Shown: positions 1 to 6,242, numbered from the stretch's first letter. The stretch: 9,316 nt of DNA from Streptomyces katrae (GCF_000966975.1 NZ_JZWV01000855.1:1-9316); one strand, 5' to 3'. Notes: generated from the sequence alone by a model not told the origin. Numbers and translations are program-made.

Positions 1-90
1 GGGAACGGTGGAAGGGCGGGGCGGGGAGACGGCTCCGCGCAGCGGCCCACCCGCACCCTTATATCGGGCATACACGGTTCTGTCGGGCTT

Positions 91-123
91 CTCAGCCAGG
101 ACTCAGGAAGCTCTCATGATCCG
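91..123 (+). promoter_or_regulatory. Three CTCA(G) direct repeats at 11-bp spacing, candidate response-regulator binding site
   Basis: CTCAG occurs at 91-95 and 102-106, and CTCAT at 113-117. The starts are exactly 11 bp apart, one helical turn, which is how OmpR-family regulators typically bind. The cluster sits 18-50 bp upstream of the protease ATG, and such a regulator is encoded just downstream. A weak -10-like hexamer (CATGAT, 115-120) overlaps the third unit, so the boxes could lie at or over the promoter. The repeat is seen directly. Its role as a binding site is inference. Confidence 0.4.
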
Positions 124-140
124 CGGACAGAGTCACAGAC

Positions 141-1388
141 ATGACCGAGAGCTTCCGCCGCGAAGGCGAGTACCCGCAGGAGAACCGCCCGGCCCCGCAC
201 TCGCCCTTCGGCGAGGACTGGCAGCGCGGACGTGACCGGCTGGCTCAGGACGCCATGGGCGGCGGCGGGTCCTACCCGCCGCCGCCCGCGTACCCCCCGG
301 CCGCCCCGGGGTGGAACGAAGCCCACCAGCCCCCGGCGGCGACGGTCATCCAGGGCGAGACCGTCACCGCCGGAGACGGCAACGGCGGCGGCCACAACGG
401 CCACAACGGCTGGACCACCTGGGGCGACGCCGCCCCGCCCCCCGCCCCCCGTGCCAAGCGCCCCGTCGCCCTCCTCGCCGCCGTCGCCCTCGCGGCGGCC
501 GTCGTCGGTGGCGGTACGGCCGCCGCCGTGCAGCAGTTCCTCGGACAGAACGGGACCAACGGACCCGGCTTCCCCGGTACCAACGTCTCCCAGTCCAGCA
601 ACGGCACCGTCTCCGGCGTCGCCGAACAGGTCAGCCCCTCCGTCGTCCGCATCGACACCCGCACCGCCTCCGGCACGGGCACCGGCTCCGGCATCGTCAT
701 CACCGCCGACGGCGAGATCGTCACCAACAACCACGTCGTCAACGGCGCCTCCGAGATCCAGGTGACGATGAGCGACGGCAAGAAGTACACCGCCAGGACC
801 GTCGGCACCGACCCCGACAAGGACCTCGCCCTGATCAAGCTCCAGGGCGCGAGCGGCCTCAAGCCCGCCAAGCTCGGCAACTCCGACCACCTCAAGGTCG
901 GCGACCAGGTCGTCGCCATCGGCTCCCCCGACCGCCTCACCGGCACGGTGACCAGCGGCATCGTCTCCGCGCTCGACCGCGAGGTGAACGTGCCCAAGTC
1001 CGAGGGCCAGCAGCAGCGCGGCCGCCAGGGCGGCGGTGGCGGCGGCTGGCCGTTCTCGTACGACGGCTGGCAGTTCAACGGCGACACCGGCTCGAACACC
1101 ACCTCCTACAAGGCCATCCAGACGGACGCCTCCCTCAACCCGGGCAACTCCGGCGGTGCTCTCGTCAACATGAACGGCGAGATCGTCGGAATGCCGTCCG
1201 CGATCTTCTCCCCGTCCAACGACAGCTCCAGCGCAGGCAGCGTCGGCCTCGGCTTCGCCATCCCCGTCAACACCGTCAAGGCCGACCTCGCCAACCTCCG
1301 CAAGGGCGGCAGCGGGTCCGGCGGCGCCTCCGACGGGAGCGGGAACGGGAACGGCAACGGGTTCGGCATCTCCCTCGGGTCCTTCTGA
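141..1388 (+). CDS. Membrane-anchored trypsin-like (HtrA/DegP-type, S1C) serine protease
   Basis: Probable envelope quality-control protease acting outside the membrane. The 415-residue product has a Pro/Gly/Asn-rich cytoplasmic N-terminus (about 1-105), one transmembrane segment (about 108-132, preceded by Arg/Lys), and then a chymotrypsin-fold domain. The catalytic triad is visible: H198 in TNNHVV, D228 in DKDLAL and S337 in GNSGGA. A Gly/Gln-rich insertion (about 285-322) lies between D228 and S337. The protein ends soon after the protease domain in a Gly/Ser/Asn-rich tail (about 389-415), so there is no PDZ domain, unlike classical HtrA and mycobacterial PepD. An in-frame stop at 117-119 leaves ATG 141 as the only ATG start. 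The ribosome site is weak (GGACAGAG, 125-132). It lies 105 bp upstream of a response regulator on the same strand and is its likely partner or target. Family assignment is firm; the substrate is unknown. Confidence 0.93.
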   Translation: MTESFRREGEYPQENRPAPHSPFGEDWQRGRDRLAQDAMGGGGSYPPPPAYPPAAPGWNEAHQPPAATVIQGETVTAGDGNGGGHNGHNGWTTWGDAAPPPAPRAKRPVALLAAVALAAAVVGGGTAAAVQQFLGQNGTNGPGFPGTNVSQSSNGTVSGVAEQVSPSVVRIDTRTASGTGTGSGIVITADGEIVTNNHVVNGASEIQVTMSDGKKYTARTVGTDPDKDLALIKLQGASGLKPAKLGNSDHLKVGDQVVAIGSPDRLTGTVTSGIVSALDREVNVPKSEGQQQRGRQGGGGGGWPFSYDGWQFNGDTGSNTTSYKAIQTDASLNPGNSGGALVNMNGEIVGMPSAIFSPSNDSSSAGSVGLGFAIPVNTVKADLANLRKGGSGSGGASDGSGNGNGNGFGISLGSF

Positions 1389-1397
1389 CACCCTGGG

Positions 1398-1461
1398 ACG
1401 GGACCAGCCCGGACCAGCCCGGACCAGCCCGGCCGGCCCGCGCGGCCCGGCCCGGTCCCGT
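1398..1461 (+). repeat. Tandem 10-bp repeats inside a GC-rich inverted repeat between protease and regulator genes
   Basis: The 105-bp gap between the protease stop and the regulator start holds three perfect copies of GGACCAGCCC (1401-1430). A perfect 8-base inverted repeat flanks them: ACGGGACC at 1398-1405 and GGTCCCGT at 1454-1461. The interior is almost pure G and C and can fold further. No T-tract follows. It may work as an attenuator or partial terminator that lowers transcription from the protease into the two-component genes, or it may protect the 3' end of the protease mRNA. The repeats are seen; the function is inferred. Confidence 0.5.
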
Positions 1462-1493
1462 GAACCGAACACCACCACCCCAGGGGGCCACGA

Positions 1494-2228
1494 ATGAATC
1501 CCGCCGAAGGCGACCCGCAGCGGATCCTCGTCGTCGACGACGAGCCGGCCGTGCGCGAGGCCCTGCGCCGCAGCCTCGCCTTCGAGGGGTACGACGTGCG
1601 GACCGCCGTCGACGGCGTCGACGCCCTCGACCAGGCGGCCTCGTACGCCCCCGAGCTGATCGTCCTCGACATCCAGATGCCCCGCATGGACGGTCTGACC
1701 GCGGCCCGCCGGCTGCGCGCCGCCGGCAGCGTCACCCCGATCCTGATGCTGACCGCCCGCGACACCGTCGGCGACCGCGTCACCGGCCTCGACGCCGGCG
1801 CCGACGACTACCTCGTCAAACCCTTCGAGCTGGACGAGCTCTTCGCCCGCGTCCGCGCCCTGCTGCGCCGCAGCTCCTACGCCACCCCCGCCGCCGGCCC
1901 GGCGCAGCCCGAGGACGTGCTGACCTTCGGCGACCTGCGCATGGACCTCGCCACCCGCGAGGTCACCCGCGGCGGGCGGCAGGTGGAGCTGACCCGTACG
2001 GAGTTCACCCTGCTGGAGATGTTCCTCGCGCACCCGCGCCAGGTCCTGACCCGTGAGCAGATCCTCAAGACGGTCTGGGGCTTCGACTTCGAGCCCAGCT
2101 CCAACTCCCTCGACGTGTACGTGATGTACCTGCGCCGCAAGACCGAGGCCGGCGGCGAGCCGCGCCTGGTGCACACCGTGCGCGGCGTCGGCTACGTGCT
2201 GCGCGCCGGCGAGGGCGGGCCCGAATGA
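1494..2228 (+). CDS. OmpR/PhoB-family response regulator (MprA-like)
   Basis: Cytoplasmic DNA-binding regulator of 244 residues, the output half of a two-component system. The receiver domain (about 10-125) has the acidic pair D15/D16, phosphoacceptor D59 in VLDIQMP, T87 in MLTARD, Y106 and K109 in YLVKPF. A winged-helix Trans_reg_C domain follows (about 145-240) with [11 protein letters not shown], the recognition region around the [11 protein letters not shown] segment, and the closing RGVGYVLR. The sequence strongly resembles mycobacterial MprA as I remember it, including the [15 protein letters not shown] and VWGFDFEPS regions. The start is backed by AGGGGG seven bases upstream. Its stop overlaps the kinase start (ATGA), so the pair is translationally coupled. 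It likely controls the upstream protease gene and possibly itself. Confidence 0.96.
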   Translation: MNPAEGDPQRILVVDDEPAVREALRRSLAFEGYDVRTAVDGVDALDQAASYAPELIVLDIQMPRMDGLTAARRLRAAGSVTPILMLTARDTVGDRVTGLDAGADDYLVKPFELDELFARVRALLRRSSYATPAAGPAQPEDVLTFGDLRMDLATREVTRGGRQVELTRTEFTLLEMFLAHPRQVLTREQILKTVWGFDFEPSSNSLDVYVMYLRRKTEAGGEPRLVHTVRGVGYVLRAGEGGPE

Positions 2229-3679
2229 CGAGCCCCGCCGCCCGGTTCCGCACCCTGCCGCTGCGCTCCCGGCTGGCGCTGCTGGTGACGGTCGCGGTGG
2301 CGGTCGCGGTGGCCGCGGTGGCGGGGGTGGCGTGGGTGATGGTCCGGGCTCAGCTGAACGAGCAGCTGAACCAGTCCCTGCTGTCGACCCAGCCCGACGA
2401 GCAGGTGGTGCGCACCCTGCGCGAGGGTTGCGTGACCCGCCCGGCCGTCGGGACGCCGAACATCGCCGAGGAGCTCGGCCCGACCGTCCAGATCGTCACC
2501 GCGGACGGCGCCCGCTGCCTGGTGAGCGGACGCAGCGACCTGCCGGTCTCGGGGGCCGACAAGGCCGTCGCCGCGGGCCTGAGCGCCAAGAGCCTGCACG
2601 ACGCGACGACCGGCGACGGCACCAGGATGCGCGTCTACACGATCAACAAGCACCTCACCAACGGCGCGTCCTTCGGGGTCTCCATCGCCAAACCCCTCGC
2701 CGACGTCGACCAGCCCCTCTCCACCCTGGCCTGGGTCCTGCTGCTGGTCTCCGGCATCGGTGTCGTCGGCGCGGGCGCGGCCGGGCTGTGGGTGGCCCGG
2801 ACCGGGCTGCGGCCGGTCGACGAGCTCACCGGGGTGGTCGAGCACATCGCCCGCACCGAGGACCTCACGGTCCGGATCCCCGAGGAGGGCGACGACGAGA
2901 CCGCCCGGCTGTCGCGGTCCTTCAACTCGATGACCGCGGCCCTGGCCTCCTCCCAGGAGCGCCAGGCCCAGCTGATCGCGGACGCCGGGCACGAGCTGCG
3001 GACCCCGCTCACCTCGCTGCGGACCAACATCGAGCTCCTCGCGCGCAGCGAGGAGACCGGCCGGGCCATCCCGCCCGAGGACCGCCGGGAGCTGCTGGCC
3101 TCACTGAAGGCACAGATGACGGAGCTGGCCTCGCTGATCGGGGACCTCCAGGAGCTGTCCCGCCCCGACGCCGCCCCGCACGCCCCGCTCGGGGTGGTGG
3201 CCCTGCACGAGATCGCCGGTACGGCCCTGTCCCGGGCCCGGCTGCGCGGTCCCGAGCTGCGGTTCGACGCGGAACTGGAGCCCTGGTACGTGCGGGGTGA
3301 GGCGGCCGCGCTGGAGCGGGCGGTGGTGAACCTGCTGGACAACGCGGTGAAGTTCAGCCCGCCGGGCGGTGCGGTCGGGGTCTCGCTGCGGGCGGGCGAG
3401 CTGACCGTACGGGACCACGGGCCGGGCATCCCGGCCGAGGACCTCCCGTACGTCTTCGAACGGTTCTGGCGCTCCGAGTCCGCCCGGGCCCTGCCCGGCA
3501 GCGGGCTCGGCCTGTCCATCGTGGCCCGTACGGCCGCCCGCTCGGGCGGCACCGCCGAACTGCGGGCGGCGGCGGACGGGGCCGGCGGCACGGAGGCCGT
3601 CCTGCGGATCCCGGGCGCCCCGACGCCGCCGCCGTCGGACCAGCCGTCGGCGCGGGGGTCAGTTGTGCCGGATCAGTGA
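2225..3679 (+). CDS. Sensor histidine kinase (HAMP-HisKA-HATPase, MprB-like)
   Basis: Membrane kinase that phosphorylates the regulator encoded just upstream. It has 484 residues: TM1 about 17-41, an extracytoplasmic sensor loop about 42-165, TM2 about 167-192, HAMP about 192-243, HisKA with H256 in AGHELRTPL, and HATPase_c with N-box NLLDNA (369-374), G1 DHGPGI (397-402), F-box FERF (411-414) and G2 GSGLGL (425-430). All catalytic motifs are intact. The sensor loop holds two cysteines (C69, C98) that could form a disulfide. The short tail after residue 464 is Pro/Ser-rich and unlikely to be catalytic. It overlaps the regulator by 4 bases (ATGA). Its last 21 bp overlap the convergent phospholipase gene. 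By analogy with MprAB it probably senses envelope stress; the actual signal is unknown. Confidence 0.96.
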   Translation: MTSPAARFRTLPLRSRLALLVTVAVAVAVAAVAGVAWVMVRAQLNEQLNQSLLSTQPDEQVVRTLREGCVTRPAVGTPNIAEELGPTVQIVTADGARCLVSGRSDLPVSGADKAVAAGLSAKSLHDATTGDGTRMRVYTINKHLTNGASFGVSIAKPLADVDQPLSTLAWVLLLVSGIGVVGAGAAGLWVARTGLRPVDELTGVVEHIARTEDLTVRIPEEGDDETARLSRSFNSMTAALASSQERQAQLIADAGHELRTPLTSLRTNIELLARSEETGRAIPPEDRRELLASLKAQMTELASLIGDLQELSRPDAAPHAPLGVVALHEIAGTALSRARLRGPELRFDAELEPWYVRGEAAALERAVVNLLDNAVKFSPPGGAVGVSLRAGELTVRDHGPGIPAEDLPYVFERFWRSESARALPGSGLGLSIVARTAARSGGTAELRAAADGAGGTEAVLRIPGAPTPPPSDQPSARGSVVPDQ

Positions 3680-4417
3680 GGCGACCAGGCCGGAGCGGGT
3701 GTTGGGGAAGTCCATCGGCACGATGCCCAGCCCGGTCCGGCCGGCCAGTTCGGCGCCGTCGACGAAGGCGTGGACCTGCGGGTTGAGCCGGTCCGAGTTC
3801 CAGCGCGGGGGCATGTAGGCGGCGGTGCTGGTGTAGTTCACGAAGAGCTTGCCGGGCTGCTGGACGGCCTTGCGGAACTGGTCCTCTATCCGGCCGCGCT
3901 TGGCGAAGGGCTCGGTGTTGTAGTCGTCCTGGATGTCGAAGACCCCGCCGTCGCCGTAGCGTAGGCCCGGCAGGCCGGCGTTGTCGGCGAGGAGGACGAC
4001 CCTGCCGCGGGCCTGGCCGAGGGTGGGCAGGGTGTCGGCGATCCGGAAGAGCGGGCGCCAGCCGCGGTGGTCGAGGTAGTCGTCGAAGACGGCGCGGAAG
4101 GTGGCGTCGCTCTCGGTGGAGTACTCCTGCTTCACGCGCATCAGGACGGTCTCCGAGGGGTGCGCGGCGAGGAAGGCGGCGCAGGCGACGAGGACGTCCC
4201 CGAACATCAGGTTCTGGAAGAACGCGGCGTGGTGGATGGCGAACGAGCCGCCCGTCACCCGGCAGCGGACGTCGAGGAAGCGGATGCCGGAGTCGAGCTG
4301 CTCGGCGATCGAGGTGTTCTGGCAGGCGACGTAGAGGCCGCCCAGGCGGGCGCCGGAGTCGTGGGTGCCGGGGATGGTCATGCGCTGGAGGGCGGTGGAG
4401 TCGGGGAGGGCGGCCAT
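3659..4417 (-). CDS. Phosphatidylinositol-specific phospholipase C (PLC-X domain), probably secreted, start uncertain
   Basis: Cleaves phosphatidylinositol-type lipids by acid-base catalysis through a cyclic inositol phosphate. Counting from ATG 4417 (252 residues), the X-domain signatures are IPGTHDSG with general base H19 and D20, GIRFLDVR with D49 and R51, the HH pair H62/H63 (one is the likely general acid), and a C-terminal GIVPMDF with D236. This matches the small bacterial single-domain PI-PLC layout. ATG 4417 gives a protein with no signal peptide. The same frame continues upstream through an export-type leader (4418-4561) with no ATG, GTG or TTG before the stop at 4651, while a well-placed ATG at 4572 is in another frame. 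The true gene probably begins at 4572 and carries a one-base loss, or the sequence has an error. The catalytic domain looks intact. The 3' end overlaps the kinase gene. Confidence 0.85.
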   Translation of the reverse strand: MAALPDSTALQRMTIPGTHDSGARLGGLYVACQNTSIAEQLDSGIRFLDVRCRVTGGSFAIHHAAFFQNLMFGDVLVACAAFLAAHPSETVLMRVKQEYSTESDATFRAVFDDYLDHRGWRPLFRIADTLPTLGQARGRVVLLADNAGLPGLRYGDGGVFDIQDDYNTEPFAKRGRIEDQFRKAVQQPGKLFVNYTSTAAYMPPRWNSDRLNPQVHAFVDGAELAGRTGLGIVPMDFPNTRSGLVASLIRHN

Positions 4418-4572
4418 CCAGTCCTGGGGGCCGAGGGTTCTGGTGGCGGGGGTTCTGGTGGCGGGGGTTCTGACGGTGAGGCCCCGCGCGGAGGCCGGGG
4501 CGGCCGCGCCCAGCCCGAGTGCGGTGGCGCCGGCGGCCGCCGTGAGTGCGCCGGTCAGGAGTCCAGTGCCAT
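4418..4572 (-). other. Out-of-frame signal-peptide leader of the phospholipase gene
   Basis: Read upstream of ATG 4417 in the phospholipase frame, this stretch encodes LLTGALTAAAGATALGLG followed by AAAPASA, a textbook hydrophobic core with an Ala-X-Ala signal-peptidase site, then a linker with repeats of Arg-Thr-Pro-Ala-Thr. No start codon leads into it. On the same strand, ATG at 4572-4570 has a good ribosome site (AAAGGGG, five bases away), but its frame stops after five codons (M-A-L-D-S). Restoring one base near 4558-4560, for example CC to CCC, would join that ATG to the leader. The joined leader would have an acidic rather than basic N-region, so further change at the 5' end is possible. 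Confidence 0.6.
4435..4472 (-). repeat. 15-bp tandem repeat (about 2.5 copies) encoding an RTPAT linker
   Basis: On the plus strand the unit GGGTTCTGGTGGCGG is repeated perfectly at 4435-4449 and 4450-4464, with a partial third copy. On the coding (minus) strand it gives a Thr/Pro/Ala/Arg linker just after the predicted signal cleavage site of the phospholipase. It uses AGA for arginine three times, a codon rarely used in Streptomyces. It is probably a slippage-prone, unstructured spacer. Confidence 0.6.
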
Positions 4573-4604
4573 GCCCGCCCCTTTGTCCGCAGTCCGCTGT
4601 CCGT

Positions 4605-4636
4605 CGGCCGGTCGTCGGCCGGTCGTCGGCCGTCGT
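4605..4636. repeat. 11-bp tandem repeat upstream of the phospholipase gene
   Basis: The plus-strand unit CGGCCGGTCGT occurs perfectly at 4605-4615 and 4616-4626, followed by a copy one base shorter at 4627-4636. It lies in the 101-bp gap between the TetR gene stop and the phospholipase ATG at 4572. A weak -10-like hexamer (CATAAT on the minus strand, 4653-4648) sits just upstream, which would put the repeats in the 5' untranslated region. The 11-bp period could suit a phased binding site, or it may be simple slippage. Confidence 0.45.
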
Positions 4637-4673
4637 GGCCGGACCGGATTATGGCGTGCGGAGCGTGGGGTTA

Positions 4674-5261
4674 CTACCCGTCGGTACGGGCGGGTTCGCC
4701 GAGCAACTCGACCATCGTGCGCAGCCCTTGGACGAGTTCCGTGCCCGTCGGCGCGTGCTCCGGGTCGGTGAGGGCCTGGACCATGACCCCGCTCAGCAGG
4801 GCGATGTGCAGGGAGCCGAGGGAGCGGACGTCCTCCTCGGTGACGGCCTCCTCCGGCACCCCGCGCAGCGCAGCGGCGACCATGCGCCGGTTGCGGCGCT
4901 GGCCCTCCGCGAGGATCGCGAGCAGTTCGGGCGAGGACTGGGCGTGGACGAAGGCCTCTACCGAGGCGGTCCAGAGCCAGCTCATCTCGCCGAAGTCGCG
5001 GATCTTGCGGTCCCAGGTGTCGGCGTAGCGCTGCTCGGCGGTGTCGCCCTGCCCGGTGAGCCGGCCGGCGCCGGCCGCCCACTCCTCCATGGCGGCGAAC
5101 AGCGCCTGGTTGAGGAGCACCTCCCGGGAGCCGAAGTGGTAGCCGATCGCGGCCATGCTCACCTGCGCCGCCGAGGCGATGTCGCGCACCGTCGTGCGCA
5201 GGTAGCCCTTCTCCTCCAGGCACCGGCGCGCTCCGGCCAGCAGGTCCTCGCGATTTCCCAT
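4674..5261 (-). CDS. TetR-family transcriptional repressor
   Basis: Ligand-responsive DNA-binding repressor of 195 residues. The N-terminal helix-turn-helix spans about 24-47 (TTVRDIASAAQVSMAAIGYHF, given here only as its landmarks T23-F43), preceded by the usual ARRCLEEKGY helix. The all-helical remainder (about 55-190) is the ligand and dimer domain, whose ligand cannot be told. Start choice: the frame is open further upstream, but TetR homology begins near the Met at 5261. On the minus strand, TACGAT (5273-5268) ends exactly six bases before that ATG, the geometry of a leaderless transcript. No ribosome site is seen. It is divergent from the alpha/beta hydrolase, with 152 bp between starts, so it probably represses that gene and itself. 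The longer start at 5390 would overlap the hydrolase promoter region and adds a non-TetR sequence. Confidence 0.92.
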   Translation of the reverse strand: MGNREDLLAGARRCLEEKGYLRTTVRDIASAAQVSMAAIGYHFGSREVLLNQALFAAMEEWAAGAGRLTGQGDTAEQRYADTWDRKIRDFGEMSWLWTASVEAFVHAQSSPELLAILAEGQRRNRRMVAAALRGVPEEAVTEEDVRSLGSLHIALLSGVMVQALTDPEHAPTGTELVQGLRTMVELLGEPARTDG

Positions 5262-5267
5262 GCCGGG

Positions 5268-5273
5268 ATCGTA
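5268..5273 (-). promoter_or_regulatory. Candidate -10 box for a leaderless TetR transcript
   Basis: TACGAT fits the TAnnnT pattern of the Streptomyces main sigma factor and lies six bases from the chosen ATG, so transcription would begin at or next to the A of ATG. The -35 region is weak. The same geometry recurs at mshD in this window. Confidence 0.45.
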
Positions 5274-5285
5274 GCCGGGCCGATT

Positions 5286-5328
5286 TTTGGGCGGTTGCCC
5301 TACACGCATGTATTGCGCACTTGCCCAA
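5286..5328. promoter_or_regulatory. Candidate TetR operator region between the divergent genes
   Basis: The TetR-hydrolase gap contains interrupted inverted repeats: TTGGGC near 5287-5292 against GCCCAA near 5323-5328, and CGCA/TGCG around a 5-base centre near 5305-5317. It also holds a small GGGC-GGTT-GCCC hairpin (about 5289-5300). TetR operators are usually short palindromes in exactly this position. No single palindrome stands out, so the exact site is uncertain. The call rests mainly on the divergent layout. Confidence 0.3.
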
Positions 5329-5369
5329 CTGCTGGCAGGCTGAAGCCGTCCGCACCGGACACCGACGCA

Positions 5370-5397
5370 CGAGCACCGACGAACGAGCACCGACGAA
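5370..5397 (+). repeat. 14-bp tandem repeat upstream of the hydrolase
   Basis: CGAGCACCGACGAA occurs twice in perfect tandem (5370-5383, 5384-5397), with degenerate half-copies on both sides (ACCGACGCA before, CGG after). It lies between the putative operator region and the hydrolase ribosome site, so it is probably in the 5' untranslated region. Function unknown. Confidence 0.55.
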
Positions 5398-5413
5398 CGG
5401 GGAGAGCCGAACC

Positions 5414-6199
5414 ATGCGCCACACGCTGGACATCGACGGACGCACGCTGTCGTACCTGGACTCCGGCGGCACCGGCCGCCCGCTGCTCGCCCTCCACGGC
5501 GGCATGTCCGAGGCCCGGGCCTTCACCGGCCTGGCCACCGCCCTCGGCGAGGAGTGGCGGGTCATCGCCCCCGACCAGCGCGGCCACGGCGACTCCGACC
5601 GGGCCCCGGACTACCGCCGCGAGGGCTACGTCGCTGACGCCGTCGCCCTCCTCGACCACCTCGGCCTCACCGAACCGGTCGCCCTCCTCGGCTACTCCCT
5701 CGGCGGCCTCAACGCCTACCACCTGGCCGCCGCCCACCCCGACCGGATCGGGGTCCTCATCGGCGTCGACGCCAACATCGACATCCACATCCCCGCCGGC
5801 CCCCACTGGTTCGACTTCCTCGGCGCGCTGCCCTACACCGCCCCCACCCGCGAGGAACTCCTCGCCGCCGTCGACCCGGCCGCCCTGCCCTTCGTCGCCG
5901 ACGGCGTACGCCCCCTCCCCGGCGGGGAGGGCTGGCGGCTCGCCTTCCACGGCCAGGACATGCTCGACTCCATCCGCGCCTGCGCCGGCGACCACTGGGA
6001 CACCTGGCTCGCGAGCACCTGCCCCGCCCTGCTGATCCACGCCACCGGGAGCCAGGCGCTCCCGCAGGCCACGGCCACCGCGATGGTCACCCGCCGCCCG
6101 AACACCGCGTACACCCCCCTCGACGGCGATCACTTCGTCCCGTTCACCGACCCGGAGGGCTTCCACGCCGCCGTCGCCGAGTACCTGGCCAAGGTCTGA
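5414..6199 (+). CDS. Alpha/beta-fold hydrolase
   Basis: Probable cytoplasmic esterase-like hydrolase of 261 residues; no signal peptide. Motifs: oxyanion-hole HGG (28-30) after strand beta3, DQRGHGDS (54-61), nucleophile elbow GYSLGG with S95, and catalytic His H240 in DGDHF. The usual acid after strand beta7 is not evident: the position reads ATGSQALP where an Asp is normally found. D119, after the preceding strand (GVLIGVDA), is a possible substitute acid. The start at 5414 is supported by GGGGAG nine bases upstream and by the fold beginning right after it; the upstream in-frame ATG at 5321 falls in repeat and operator DNA. It is divergent from a TetR repressor, which likely controls it. 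The substrate cannot be predicted; such pairs often handle small toxic or signalling esters and lactones. Confidence 0.9.
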   Translation: MRHTLDIDGRTLSYLDSGGTGRPLLALHGGMSEARAFTGLATALGEEWRVIAPDQRGHGDSDRAPDYRREGYVADAVALLDHLGLTEPVALLGYSLGGLNAYHLAAAHPDRIGVLIGVDANIDIHIPAGPHWFDFLGALPYTAPTREELLAAVDPAALPFVADGVRPLPGGEGWRLAFHGQDMLDSIRACAGDHWDTWLASTCPALLIHATGSQALPQATATAMVTRRPNTAYTPLDGDHFVPFTDPEGFHAAVAEYLAKV

Positions 6200-6202
6200 G
6201 GG

Positions 6203-6237
6203 GGATCCGAGGCGGATCTGGGGGGATCTGAGGGGGA
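6203..6237 (+). repeat. Purine-rich GGATC repeats after the hydrolase stop
   Basis: GGATC recurs at 6203, 6214 and 6224 (spacing 11 then 10 bp), each embedded in a run of G. This is an imperfect short tandem repeat between the hydrolase stop and the terminator hairpin. No function is evident. Confidence 0.4.
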
Positions 6238-6242
6238 ACAGA

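Noticed and set aside
116..140. ATG at 116 as an alternative protease start or small upstream gene
   Set aside because: It is in a different frame from the protease, and its product (MIRGQSHRHD...) has no recognisable feature and runs over the protease gene.
114..2174. 686-codon antisense open frame over the protease and regulator
   Set aside because: It is a shadow of high-GC genes: composition is Gly/Ala/Val/Asp-rich with no family motif, and the plus-strand genes have full catalytic signatures.
5262..5390. Longer TetR start at 5390
   Set aside because: The added 43 residues are unlike TetR proteins and would cover the divergent promoter and repeat DNA; a -10 box fits the ATG at 5261.
4365..6035. 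556-codon plus-strand frame spanning phospholipase, TetR and hydrolase genes
   Set aside because: It crosses three unrelated genes and their gaps and becomes Pro/Thr/Ser-rich in the hydrolase region, typical of an out-of-frame GC-rich shadow.
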